From an uncultured Chitinophagaceae bacterium (GTDB lineage Bacteria; Bacteroidota; Bacteroidia; Chitinophagales; Chitinophagaceae): a DNA stretch of 64,000 nucleotides. Shown one piece after another: positions 18,904-27,160 of this stretch (the stretch's first letter is position 1; each line of letters begins with the position of its first letter). The stretch spans positions 1 to 64,000 of the forward strand of contig CALCII010000003.1 of the NCBI GenBank assembly GCA_937907395.1, given 5' to 3'. The translations under genes were made by a program, and so were the position numbers. The notes beneath the pieces were generated by a model that ran no database searches, was not told the DNA's origin, and saw nothing but the letters and a program-made list of their open reading frames with translations.

Positions 18904-20793
18904 TCAGATAAATAAAGTCAGAACAATTAATAACAAAATACCCAGTACCATCCACAGTACATAGCTGCCCACTTGTCCGCTTTGCAGCAAACGAAGCTGG
19001 CGACCACCCCACTGTACCGATTTACCAACACCATTCACAATACCATCAATTCCACTCTTCTCTACATATTTGTTCAAAACAGCACCAAGCCCCTGAAGTG
19101 GTTTACTGATGATGTTATCATATAATTCATCCACATACCATTTGTTGACCAATACTTTTCCAAACCCTGTTGCATCACCTGTTTCAGGATTCTTACTGAA
19201 ACGGCTCCATGCGTAGGCAATAGCAGCCAGAATCAGAGCAATGCTCACGCCCAACAACATATACTCAGTTGAATGAGTGATTTCATGTGCTTCCTGCAAT
19301 TGAGTGGATGCAGCAAATACAGGCGACAGGAAATGATTCAGTTTATGTGCATCGGGAGCAAACAATTCGGGAATACCAACAAAGCCTGATACAGCAGCCA
19401 ATACAGCTAATACAATCAACGGCAGTGTCATTTGCCAGGGGCTTTCATGCAAGTGATGTTCCTGATCGTGCGTACCACGGAAACTTCCACGGAAAGTCAT
19501 AGCATATAAACGGAACATATAAAACGCAGTCATCAATGCACCACCCAAACCGATCCAGTATAAAACAGGATTATGTGCATACGCCGCCACTAATATTTCA
19601 TCTTTCGAGAAGAACCCACTGAACGGAGGAATACCGGCAATGGCCACACACCCGATAAAGAATGTCCAGTGTGTGATGGGAAGTTTTTTTGCCAGTCCGC
19701 CCATTTTCCGGATATCCTGTTCATGATGCATTGCATGAATCACAGAACCGGCTCCAAGGAATAACAAAGCTTTAAAGAACGCATGTGTCATTACATGAAA
19801 CACAGCGCCGGTATAAGCACCTACTCCTAAACCGAGAAACATATAGCCGAGCTGACTTACCGTAGAGTAAGCCAGTACTTTTTTAATATCATTTTGCTTT
19901 AATGCAATGGTTGCAGCAAGAATCGCAGTTGCTAATCCGATGATTGCAACTACAGATTGTGATACGGGTGCCAGTGTATATAAAATGTTGCTGCGGGCAA
20001 TCATGTAGATACCGGCAGTTACCATGGTGGCAGCGTGGATGAGAGCCGATACTGGTGTTGGACCAGCCATCGCATCGGGCAACCAGGTATACAAGGGAAT
20101 TTGCGCACTCTTACCGGTAGCGCCTACAAATAATAGTAATGTGATGATCGTAAGAACAGCTGTGCCTGCAGATTGTGCCTGTGGAAATATTTCGAGATAA
20201 GTTAAGGAACCAAATTGCTGAATGATGAAAAACAAACCGAGCAGAAAACCAAGATCACCAATACGGTTCATCACAAAAGCCTTACGTGCTGCATTTCCAT
20301 ACTCTGTGTTTTTAAACCAATAACCAATCAACAGGTAGGAACACAAACCAACACCTTCCCAACCAATGAACATGATCAGGTAGTTCGCCCCAAGCACCAA
20401 CAATAACATGCTGAACACAAACAGATTCAGATAAGAGAAATAACGTGCAAAATGAGGGGCTTCCTCATCATGCATATAAGAAGTGGAATACAGATGAATC
20501 AAAAAACCAACACCGGTAATCACCAGCAGGAACAAGGAGCTCAATCTGTCTACCTGGAATGCAAATGGAATTTTCAAACCGGCTACATCAATGAAATCAA
20601 AGAGGTTCACAATCACCGGCGTGCTTTCTGCTCTCACCTCATTAAAAATGAGCAAGCTTACAATGAAGGAAGCCAATACCACACCACTACCAATGATGCC
20701 GGTTAATGACTTACTCAGACTCTTTCTTCCCAATCCGTTAATCAGAAATCCGATCAGCGGAAACAAGGGAACTAAATAAACCAATTTACTCAT
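18904..20793 (-). CDS. nuoL: NADH-quinone oxidoreductase subunit L
   Basis: 629 residues. It has the NuoL signature FIGWEGVGLCSYLLIGYWF, then GKSAQIPLYTWLPDAMAGPTPVSALIHAATMVTAG and NDIKKVLAYSTVSQLGYM. It is the distal pumping subunit and carries the long C-terminal lateral helix region of complex I. A spacer with a long imperfect hairpin separates it from nuoK. Confidence 0.98.
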   Translation of the reverse strand: MSKLVYLVPLFPLIGFLINGLGRKSLSKSLTGIIGSGVVLASFIVSLLIFNEVRAESTPVIVNLFDFIDVAGLKIPFAFQVDRLSSLFLLVITGVGFLIHLYSTSYMHDEEAPHFARYFSYLNLFVFSMLLLVLGANYLIMFIGWEGVGLCSYLLIGYWFKNTEYGNAARKAFVMNRIGDLGFLLGLFFIIQQFGSLTYLEIFPQAQSAGTAVLTIITLLLFVGATGKSAQIPLYTWLPDAMAGPTPVSALIHAATMVTAGIYMIARSNILYTLAPVSQSVVAIIGLATAILAATIALKQNDIKKVLAYSTVSQLGYMFLGLGVGAYTGAVFHVMTHAFFKALLFLGAGSVIHAMHHEQDIRKMGGLAKKLPITHWTFFIGCVAIAGIPPFSGFFSKDEILVAAYAHNPVLYWIGLGGALMTAFYMFRLYAMTFRGSFRGTHDQEHHLHESPWQMTLPLIVLAVLAAVSGFVGIPELFAPDAHKLNHFLSPVFAASTQLQEAHEITHSTEYMLLGVSIALILAAIAYAWSRFSKNPETGDATGFGKVLVNKWYVDELYDNIISKPLQGLGAVLNKYVEKSGIDGIVNGVGKSVQWGGRQLRLLQSGQVGSYVLWMVLGILLLIVLTLFI

Positions 20794-20808
20794 AAACGCA
20801 TGCTTAAT

Positions 20809-20862
20809 GCTGAAGGCTGAATGCTAAATGCTGCATTGGGCATTGAGCTTTCCGCTTTCAGC
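20809..20862. repeat. imperfect inverted repeat in the nuoK-nuoL spacer
   Basis: The two arms (20809-20832 and 20838-20862) are made of the words GCTGAA, AATGC and GCT and their complements, and can fold into a long interrupted hairpin around GCATT. The spacer holds no gene. Its T-run is on the plus side, so it does not look like a terminator for nuo. Confidence 0.5.
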
Positions 20863-20866
20863 TTTT

Positions 20867-21202
20867 TTAATGTTTTAGTCTGTTCAAAAAGTTCACATCC
20901 ACACTATGAATATTTCTGTACATCATCACAATGATCGCCAACCCCACACTTACTTCTGCAGCAGCCACCACCATGATAAAGAATACAAACAATTGTGCTT
21001 CGGTACCAACATTGGCGGTGGCACTGCCACCAGCAAGATTGGCATAATGCATCTTACTGAATGCAACCAGCAACAGGTTCACTGCATTCAGCATTAACTC
21101 AATACACATGAAAATAATAATGGCGTTGCGTCTTGTAAGCACTCCCACCACTCCAATACTGAAGAGCGACATCGCCAGAATTACATAATAATTTATCGGC
21201 AT
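20867..21202 (-). CDS. nuoK: NADH-quinone oxidoreductase subunit K
   Basis: 111 residues and three membrane helices. The second helix has the conserved glutamate in FMCIELMLNAVNLLL (Glu36 type), and the third also has a buried glutamate (AAEVSVGLAIIVMMYR). It belongs to the E-channel part of the membrane arm. Length is normal for NuoK. Confidence 0.97.
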   Translation of the reverse strand: MPINYYVILAMSLFSIGVVGVLTRRNAIIIFMCIELMLNAVNLLLVAFSKMHYANLAGGSATANVGTEAQLFVFFIMVVAAAEVSVGLAIIVMMYRNIHSVDVNFLNRLKH

Positions 21203-21208
21203 AATATT

Positions 21209-21283
21209 TAGCTTTTAGCTGCCGGCCTATAGCCTTTAGCTTATTCGTTGACAATCTGACTAACAGCTATCTGCTATCAGCCA
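21209..21283. repeat. self-complementary low-complexity spacer between nuoJ and nuoK
   Basis: Built from repeated TTTAGC, TAGCTG, TATAGCC and complementary GCTATC/GCTATCAGCC words, giving an interrupted hairpin. It resembles other nuo spacers in being self-complementary but uses different words. Confidence 0.4.
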
Positions 21284-21291
21284 AAAACTTA

Positions 21292-21795
21292 CTAATCTCC
21301 TTTCTTACCAATCACCACAGCACCCACCATTGCACTCAGGAACAGAATACTACTGATCTCAAAGGGCAATACAAAATCTTTAAACAATACCTGTCCCAGG
21401 TTATGAATCAAACCGGTGGTGCCACCTGCATCTGTATGCTGGCCCGCCAATGTTTCACTTTTACGAAGCGCTGCCACTATCACCAGCAACAAACTTCCAC
21501 CTGCTACAGCGCCTGCTAACTGCAGCCATTTATTTTTCTGCGGTTCATTGTCGGCATTCATATTCATCAACATAATGACAAAGAGGAACAATACCATGAT
21601 TGCACCTGCATATACAATAATGTTTACAATCGCCAGAAACTGTGCATTTAAAAGAATATAATGACCGGAGATGGCAAAAAACACAACAATCAGCCACAGT
21701 ACACTATACACCGGGTTCTTATTGGTCACCATCATCAAAGCTCCTATCAGTGCCAACACACTCAGGAACCAAAACAGAATTTCAGTAATGTTCAT
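21292..21795 (-). CDS. nuoJ: NADH-quinone oxidoreductase subunit J
   Basis: 167 residues and five membrane helices. The third holds the conserved VNIIVYAGAIMVLFLFVIMLMN segment, the pi-bulge helix of NuoJ/ND6. It begins one base after the nuoI stop region, so translation is probably coupled. It is a membrane-arm core subunit of complex I. Confidence 0.97.
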   Translation of the reverse strand: MNITEILFWFLSVLALIGALMMVTNKNPVYSVLWLIVVFFAISGHYILLNAQFLAIVNIIVYAGAIMVLFLFVIMLMNMNADNEPQKNKWLQLAGAVAGGSLLLVIVAALRKSETLAGQHTDAGGTTGLIHNLGQVLFKDFVLPFEISSILFLSAMVGAVVIGKKGD

Positions 21796-21796
21796 A

Positions 21797-22363
21797 TTAA
21801 GCAGTCTGTTGTTTGGTTTTTTCTTTTCGTTCTTGAATCAATCCTTTCGCCCTTGCAAATCCTTCCGGATCATTTTGCGGATGAGGAATCACCAGGTTGT
21901 CTTTACCATAGATGAAACTCTTACGGCTGTAATTCGAAGGAGCAAAGGTTTCAGAAAGATAGATCGCATCTTTCGGACAAGCTTCTTCACACAAGCCACA
22001 GAAAATGCAACGCAACATGTTGATTTCATATTTAGCTGCATATTTTTCTTCACGGTACAAATGTTCTTCGCCGGGTAAACGTTCTGCCGCATCCATTGTA
22101 ATTGCTTCTGCCGGACAAGCAACTGCACACAAGCCACAGGCCGTGCAGTTTTCTCTTCCCTCTGCATCACGATTCAATACGTGCAATCCACGAAAGACAG
22201 GGCTGAAGGGCCGTGTTACTTCGGGATAGTTAATCGTTACCTTCTTTTTGAATATATGCGAAAAGGTAATTCCCATTCCCTTCAGGATGGCCGGAAAATA
22301 CAAGCGTTCCATCAAGGTTAAAGGACTGCGATTTACCGCTTTTGCTTTGTTTGTTAATTGCAT
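21797..22363 (-). CDS. nuoI: NADH-quinone oxidoreductase subunit I (two 4Fe-4S clusters)
   Basis: 188 residues of the ferredoxin-like NuoI family. Two 4Fe-4S motifs are intact: Cys73, 76, 79 and 83 (CTACGLCAVACP) and Cys119, 122, 125 and 129 (CIFCGLCEEACP), for clusters N6a and N6b. It passes electrons from NuoG toward NuoB. The C-terminal tail is charged (ERKEKTKQQTA). Confidence 0.98.
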   Translation of the reverse strand: MQLTNKAKAVNRSPLTLMERLYFPAILKGMGITFSHIFKKKVTINYPEVTRPFSPVFRGLHVLNRDAEGRENCTACGLCAVACPAEAITMDAAERLPGEEHLYREEKYAAKYEINMLRCIFCGLCEEACPKDAIYLSETFAPSNYSRKSFIYGKDNLVIPHPQNDPEGFARAKGLIQERKEKTKQQTA

Positions 22364-22397
22364 TTATATCTTTTATAAATGTTACCTATTTTATTTC

Positions 22398-23453
22398 TTA
22401 CTTTATCAACAACATGAATACAGCTGTCAACAGCATCCATATTAATGAAATTGGTATCAAAGATTTCCAGCCAAGATTCATCAGCTGATCATAACGGAAA
22501 CGTGGAATGGTCCAGCGAACCCACATGAATACAAAGATCAGCACGAATATTTTGGCAAATAAAGCAAGCAATCCAAGTACTGCCATTGTATTGGTTGATA
22601 AACCCCATGCGCTTTCATCATAGAAAGGAATGATATCATAACCGCCGAAATACAAGGTGGCCATAACTGCACTGCTGATGAACATATTGATGTATTCAGC
22701 AAACAGATAAAAACCAAGCTTCATACTGGAAAATTCTGAGTGATATCCGCCAATAAGTTCATTCTCTGCTTCAGCAAGGTCAAACGGAGTTCTGTTACAT
22801 TCTGCAAAAGCGCAGATCAAAAACACCACAAATCCAACCGGCTGCTTGATTACGTTCCACCAGCCTTCCTGTTGTTGCTTCACGATTTCACCAAGGCTCA
22901 GTGTTCCTGTAGTCATTAACAAAGCAATCAATACAATACCCATTGCCAGTTCATATGAAATGATTTGTGATGCGGCACGCAAACCTCCCATTAACGAGAA
23001 CTTATTATTACTTGCCCATGCACCAATCATAATACCATATACACCTAAACTCACAACTCCGAAAACATAAAGGATACCAATATTAATGTCGGCTATCTGT
23101 AAAGAAATCGTACGGCCAAAAGCTTCCATCTTATCACCCCAGGGAATTACAGCACTGGTGATTAATGCAGTGAGCATTGCCAATGATGGCCCGAGAATAA
23201 ACAAAATTTTATTAGATGCATTTGGAATGATCTCTTCCTTCATAAACAGTTTCAAACCGTCTGCCAATGGTTGAAACAATCCCAACGGACCGGCACGGTT
23301 GGGGCCATAGCGATCCTGAATTACAGCAGCAATCTTACGCTCACCCCATGTGGCATACATGGCCACCACCATGGAAACAGTAACCACTAAGGCAATGAGA
23401 ATGAATTTCTCAAGCAATAGTGCCCAATCAATTGCTAATAACATCGTATTCAT
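22398..23453 (-). CDS. nuoH: NADH-quinone oxidoreductase subunit H
   Basis: 351 residues and eight or so membrane helices. It contains the quinone-site loops typical of NuoH: RYGPNRAGPLGLFQPLADGLKLF, then FAECNRTPFDLAEAENELIGGYHSEFSSMKLGFYLFAEYINMF, and the C-terminal VRWTIPRFRYDQLMNLGWK. Its ATG overlaps the nuoG stop codon by one base (TAATG), a sign of coupled translation. Confidence 0.98.
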   Translation of the reverse strand: MNTMLLAIDWALLLEKFILIALVVTVSMVVAMYATWGERKIAAVIQDRYGPNRAGPLGLFQPLADGLKLFMKEEIIPNASNKILFILGPSLAMLTALITSAVIPWGDKMEAFGRTISLQIADINIGILYVFGVVSLGVYGIMIGAWASNNKFSLMGGLRAASQIISYELAMGIVLIALLMTTGTLSLGEIVKQQQEGWWNVIKQPVGFVVFLICAFAECNRTPFDLAEAENELIGGYHSEFSSMKLGFYLFAEYINMFISSAVMATLYFGGYDIIPFYDESAWGLSTNTMAVLGLLALFAKIFVLIFVFMWVRWTIPRFRYDQLMNLGWKSLIPISLIWMLLTAVFMLLIK

Positions 23454-24541
23454 TAATTTTCTTTCTTGATTTGTTTAAATACGTCTGACGTAGCAGGACC
23501 TTTCAATTCACTTAAATCCACCTGGTTCACTTCACTCACATTCTTTATGTTCATCAGTAATTTCGGTTTGCGACCTGTTACTTTTGCAACAGTCTCATGT
23601 GGTTTTTGTACACCTACATAATGTCCCTGCGAAATCACAGAATGACGATCAATTTTTGAAGGACCTTCAATCACCCAATCGCTTACTTTCTTACGTTCAA
23701 AACGGCAGGTATTGCAAATCCATTCTTTCACTTCACCCCATTCATCTTTTCGGGCAGTAACACGAAGTACTTCATCGCCACGCATCCACAATTGTACATT
23801 TCCAGAACATTTATCGCAACTGCAATGAGCATCTACAGGTTTCGTAAACCATACACGGTTTTTAAAACGGAATGTTTTATCAGTTAAAGCACCAACCGGA
23901 CAAACATCAATGACATTGCCAATGAAATCATTATCCAGGCTCTTTTCAATATAAGTGGCAATTTCTGCATGATCTCCACGGCTTAAAATACCATGACGGC
24001 GTTCACCGCTCACCTGGTCAGCCGTATACACACAACGATAGCAAAGAATACAACGGGTCATGTGTAACTGAATGTAAGGACCGAGATTATGCTTTTCAAA
24101 CGTTCTGCGCTTGAACTCATAGCGGCTGGCACCGGCACCATGCTCATAACTCAGATCCTGCAAATGACATTCACCAGCCTGATCACAAACAGGGCAATCA
24201 AGGGGATGATTGATTAATAAAAACTCAACCACACCTTTCCGTGCATCAATCACACGGTCACTGGTGATATTTTTTACCACCATACCATCCATTACTGTGG
24301 TTCGGCAACTTGCAACCAGCTTTGGCATGGGTCTTGGATCTGCAGCCGATCCTTGCGCCACTTCAACCAGGCAAGTGCGGCATTTGCCACCACTATCCTT
24401 GAGTTTGGAATAATAGCACATGGCCGGAGGCGCCACTTCACCACCAATTTTACGTGCAGCATTGAGAATCGTTGTTCCCGGCTCCACTTCAACAGTTATG
24501 TTGTCGATGGTTACTTTGAATAATTGTTTTTGTTCGCTCAT
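23453..24541 (-). CDS. nuoG: short NuoG-type Fe-S subunit of complex I
   Basis: 362 residues, against roughly 700-900 in most bacteria. The N-terminal part is complete: 2Fe-2S ligands Cys42, 54, 57 and 79, the His112/Cys116/119/125 cluster (HPLDCPVCDQAGEC), and a 4Fe-4S set at Cys164, 167, 170 and 214. After it comes another cysteine group (Cys240, 242, 245 and Cys276, 279), the start of the molybdopterin-type region, and the chain then ends. The large C-terminal domain is missing. Short NuoG is known in Bacteroidota, so I read it as a normal lineage form, not a truncation by mutation. Confidence 0.93.
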   Translation of the reverse strand: MSEQKQLFKVTIDNITVEVEPGTTILNAARKIGGEVAPPAMCYYSKLKDSGGKCRTCLVEVAQGSAADPRPMPKLVASCRTTVMDGMVVKNITSDRVIDARKGVVEFLLINHPLDCPVCDQAGECHLQDLSYEHGAGASRYEFKRRTFEKHNLGPYIQLHMTRCILCYRCVYTADQVSGERRHGILSRGDHAEIATYIEKSLDNDFIGNVIDVCPVGALTDKTFRFKNRVWFTKPVDAHCSCDKCSGNVQLWMRGDEVLRVTARKDEWGEVKEWICNTCRFERKKVSDWVIEGPSKIDRHSVISQGHYVGVQKPHETVAKVTGRKPKLLMNIKNVSEVNQVDLSELKGPATSDVFKQIKKEN

Positions 24542-24550
24542 CTTATCCTT

Positions 24551-24587
24551 TTTTCACGCAAAGCCGCAATGGAGCTAAGACGCAAAG
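24551..24587. repeat. left terminal inverted repeat of the GxxExxY unit
   Basis: 37 bases opening TTTTCACGCAAAG and closing AGACGCAAAG. It is the reverse complement of 24969-25005 except in the central 14 bases. Confidence 0.8.
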
Positions 24588-24588
24588 T

Positions 24589-24965
24589 TTATAAGTTATT
24601 GACAATTCTATGAATCCCTGTTTTAATCAGAGGTACATTAAAGTTGATAAGCAACCCTAATTTACAGTCTGATAATTTTAAATATGTCTGCACTTGTTTA
24701 TAATGAATATCAGCAAGTGCTTCAACTGATTTTAATTCTATAATCACTTTATCTTCTACAATCACATCTGCCCTGAAAACAACTTCCATTTTTATTTCTT
24801 CATGAATCAGTGGTACAGGATGTTGTCTTTTAAAACTTAAGCCTGTTTTACTTAATTCATAACAAAAAAGTTCTTCATAAACACTTTCAAACAAACCGGC
24901 CCATATTGTTTATGAATCTTAAAACATAAATCGACTACTACTTTTGAAATTTCATTTTCTGTCAT
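24589..24965 (-). pseudogene. GxxExxY family protein, broken by a one-base frameshift
   Basis: The reading starts MTENEISKVVVDLCFKIHKQYGP at 24965, then continues in another frame as LFESVYEELFCYEL to the stop at 24589. Adding one G (one C on the plus strand) near 24896-24899 restores GPGLFESVYEEL, the G-x-x-E-x-x-Y signature of this PDDEXK-like family, followed by DVIVEDKVIIELKS and a C-terminal LLINF core. The intact protein would be about 125 residues. Function of the family is not established. The break may be a real mutation or a sequencing error. The gene lies between two inverted repeats inside the nuo operon. Confidence 0.8.
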
Positions 24966-24968
24966 CTT

Positions 24969-25005
24969 CTTTGCGTCTTTCTTACTTGGCGCCTTTGCGT
25001 GAAAA
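24969..25005. repeat. right terminal inverted repeat of the GxxExxY unit
   Basis: 37 bases ending CTTTGCGTGAAAA, the partner of 24551-24587. It lies just before the start codon of the GxxExxY gene. Confidence 0.8.
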
Positions 25006-25009
25006 ATTT

Positions 25010-26365
25010 TTACGCCGGCATTACCTCCAATGGCTTCGCATAATTCGCCAATCCATAATTTCTTACCAACGCATCTGAAGGATTGGTGATATGCCATTCA
25101 AACTCATCACGGAAATGACGAATAGCTGCCGCAACCGGCCATGCTGCTGCATCACCTAACGGACAAATTGTATTTCCTTCAATCTTGCGTTGAATATCCC
25201 ACAACAGATCAATATCACTCATCGTTCCCTTACCCTGTTCAATCTTCAACAGAATTTTTTCCATCCAACCGGTTCCTTCACGACAGGGAGAACATTGTCC
25301 GCAACTTTCATGACGGTAAAATCTAGCCAATGTATACGTATGTTTCACTACGCATTGATCTTCATCCATCACAATAAAACCACCGCTACCCATCATGGTA
25401 CCGGTTGCAAATCCCCCATCACTTAAACTTTCATACGTCATCATTCTGGTTTCGCCCTTTGCTGTTTTCAATAACAGATTGGCAGGGAGAATAGGAACAG
25501 AAGAACCGCCAGGGATACATGCTTTCAGGCGTTTTCCATTGGCAATACCACCACAATATTCATCGCTGTAAATAAATTCTTCTACTGAAATATTCATTTC
25601 AATTTCATACACTCCGGGTTTATTGATATTCCCGCAAGCTGAAATCAGTTTCGTTCCGGTTGATTTACCGATACCGATTTTTGCATACTCTTCACCACCA
25701 TCGTTGATGATGGGAACTACGGCAGCAATCGTCTCTACATTGTTCACCACTGTTGGGCACCCCCACAATCCTTTTACAGCAGGAAACGGAGGTTTGATAC
25801 GAGGGTTTCCACGTTTTCCTTCTAATGATTCAATCAATGCCGTTTCTTCTCCGCAGATATAAGCACCGGCGCCTGGTTGTACAAAAATGTCGCAATCAAA
25901 TCCGCTGCCTAATATATTCTTACCCAACCATCCGGCATTTCTTGCTTCCTGAACAGCCTGTTCCAGAATTTCTTTCACCCACCAGTATTCACCACGGATA
26001 TAGATATAAGAACGATTACTACCCAATGCAAAAGATGCGCAAATCATTCCCTCAATTAATAAGTGAGGAATGAATTCCATGAGGAAACGATCTTTGAATG
26101 TGCCCGGTTCACTCTCATCGGCATTCACAACCAGATAGCGGGGCATACCTTCCGGCTTTGCCAGGAAGCTCCATTTCATACCGGTTGGGAAACCGGCACC
26201 ACCACGGCCACGCAAACCACTTTTCTTTACTTCTTCCACCACCGCTTCAGGAGTCATACCCTTCAGCACTTTCTCCACACTACGATAACCACCTTCACGA
26301 CGGTATACATCATAATGCCTGATCCCTTCGATATGTGCTTTGTCTAATAATAATTTTCTTCCCAT
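25010..26365 (-). CDS. nuoF: NADH-quinone oxidoreductase subunit F (NADH/FMN binding)
   Basis: 451 residues. The glycine-rich NADH-binding GRGGAGFPTG is at 53-62, the FMN region follows (NADESEPGTFKDR, GAGAYICGEETALIESLEG), and the N3 4Fe-4S ligands are Cys355, 358 and 361 (SCGQCSPC) with Cys401. It oxidises NADH at the tip of the peripheral arm. The stop codon lies just outside the inverted repeat of the GxxExxY unit. Length is normal. Confidence 0.98.
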   Translation of the reverse strand: MGRKLLLDKAHIEGIRHYDVYRREGGYRSVEKVLKGMTPEAVVEEVKKSGLRGRGGAGFPTGMKWSFLAKPEGMPRYLVVNADESEPGTFKDRFLMEFIPHLLIEGMICASFALGSNRSYIYIRGEYWWVKEILEQAVQEARNAGWLGKNILGSGFDCDIFVQPGAGAYICGEETALIESLEGKRGNPRIKPPFPAVKGLWGCPTVVNNVETIAAVVPIINDGGEEYAKIGIGKSTGTKLISACGNINKPGVYEIEMNISVEEFIYSDEYCGGIANGKRLKACIPGGSSVPILPANLLLKTAKGETRMMTYESLSDGGFATGTMMGSGGFIVMDEDQCVVKHTYTLARFYRHESCGQCSPCREGTGWMEKILLKIEQGKGTMSDIDLLWDIQRKIEGNTICPLGDAAAWPVAAAIRHFRDEFEWHITNPSDALVRNYGLANYAKPLEVMPA

Positions 26366-26392
26366 TTATTTCCGCTTTTAGCAATAATGCTT

Positions 26393-26602
26393 TTATTCTT
26401 CGGGTTTTCTTTTTTCTTTAAACCATTCCGGTTTAAACCGGGCCAGGTTTCTCAGAACGATGGATGTTCCTATGAAAGCTAACCCTACATACACCCATTC
26501 TTTATGTTGTTCTTTATGATCACTCATCATGTAAAAGAGCGCAATGATTAATCCACTTACCGATAATATAAACGCTGCAATTCTTACAGATGATCCGCTC
26601 AT
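26393..26602 (-). CDS. small two-helix membrane protein inside the nuo operon
   Basis: 69 residues with two predicted membrane helices (about 7-26 and 36-52) and a basic C-terminal tail (KPEWFKEKRKPEE). I do not recognise a named family. It is tightly packed, 2 bases after nuoE and 27 bases before nuoF, so it is surely co-transcribed with complex I. It could be an accessory or assembly factor, but nothing in the sequence proves that. Confidence 0.75.
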   Translation of the reverse strand: MSGSSVRIAAFILSVSGLIIALFYMMSDHKEQHKEWVYVGLAFIGTSIVLRNLARFKPEWFKEKRKPEE

Positions 26603-26604
26603 GA

Positions 26605-27093
26605 TTAATTAGCTTTTGCTCTTCCTTCTGCAATCAAAGCATCTATCTTTTCTTTTGTCAGATGTTCCCTGTAATCCGGCCCCAGCTGCATCATGGGAGC
26701 ATATCCACAGGCACCTAAACATTCTGCCACTTTCAAAGTGAACAAACCATCTGTTGTTGTTTCACCGGGCTTAATACCTAACTTCTCATAGATATAAGCG
26801 ATGATATCATCACTGCCTCTGAGCATGCAAGGACCGGTTTGGCAAACTTCAAACACTGTTTTACCAACCGGCTTCAGGTTATACATGCTGTAAAAAGTAG
26901 CTACTTCATACACTTCAATGGGTGTGATGTTGAGCAACTCTGCCGCATAATCCAATGCTTCCGGACTCAACCAGTTATCATTGTGCTTCTGAATAAAATG
27001 CAGTAACGGAATCAAAGCACTTTTCTGCTTTCCTTCCGGGTAATGAGAAATCATCTCACCCACCACTTTTAATTTATCTTCTGAAAACTTCAT
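26605..27093 (-). CDS. nuoE: NADH-quinone oxidoreductase subunit E (2Fe-2S)
   Basis: 162 residues, thioredoxin-like. The 2Fe-2S cluster (N1a) ligands are Cys84, Cys89, Cys125 and Cys129 (CQTGPC and CLGACG), all present. It pairs with NuoF in the NADH dehydrogenase module. Length is normal. Confidence 0.97.
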   Translation of the reverse strand: MKFSEDKLKVVGEMISHYPEGKQKSALIPLLHFIQKHNDNWLSPEALDYAAELLNITPIEVYEVATFYSMYNLKPVGKTVFEVCQTGPCMLRGSDDIIAYIYEKLGIKPGETTTDGLFTLKVAECLGACGYAPMMQLGPDYREHLTKEKIDALIAEGRAKAN

Positions 27094-27160
27094 ATTAAGT
27101 CAAAAATTAAAATTCAAAAATTAAAAGCTTAAAGTATTTTACCTTTTTACTTTTAACTTT

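Larger units (their letters stand above)
24551..25005. mobile_element. GxxExxY unit bounded by 37-bp terminal inverted repeats, inside the nuo operon
   Basis: The segment between nuoG and nuoF is bounded by two 37-base inverted repeats (24551-24587 and 24969-25005). The outer 13 bases (TTTTCACGCAAAG) and inner 10 bases (AGACGCAAAG) match exactly; the central 14 bases agree at half the positions. Between the repeats is one gene, a frameshifted GxxExxY protein. No transposase and no clear target duplication are visible. The right repeat ends 4 bases from the nuoF stop and the left repeat begins 9 bases from the nuoG start, so the unit fits exactly into the spacer. Calling it mobile is inference. 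Confidence 0.55.

Noticed and set aside
23453..24541. NuoG as a gene broken by a mutation
   Set aside because: The short form is usual in Bacteroidota, the gene ends in a stop overlapping nuoH (TAATG), and no further NuoG-like reading was found downstream.
24852..25097. 81-codon frame reaching into nuoF
   Set aside because: Only its part from 24965 downward is real (the first half of the GxxExxY gene); the upstream part is antisense to none but overlaps the nuoF 3' end in another frame.
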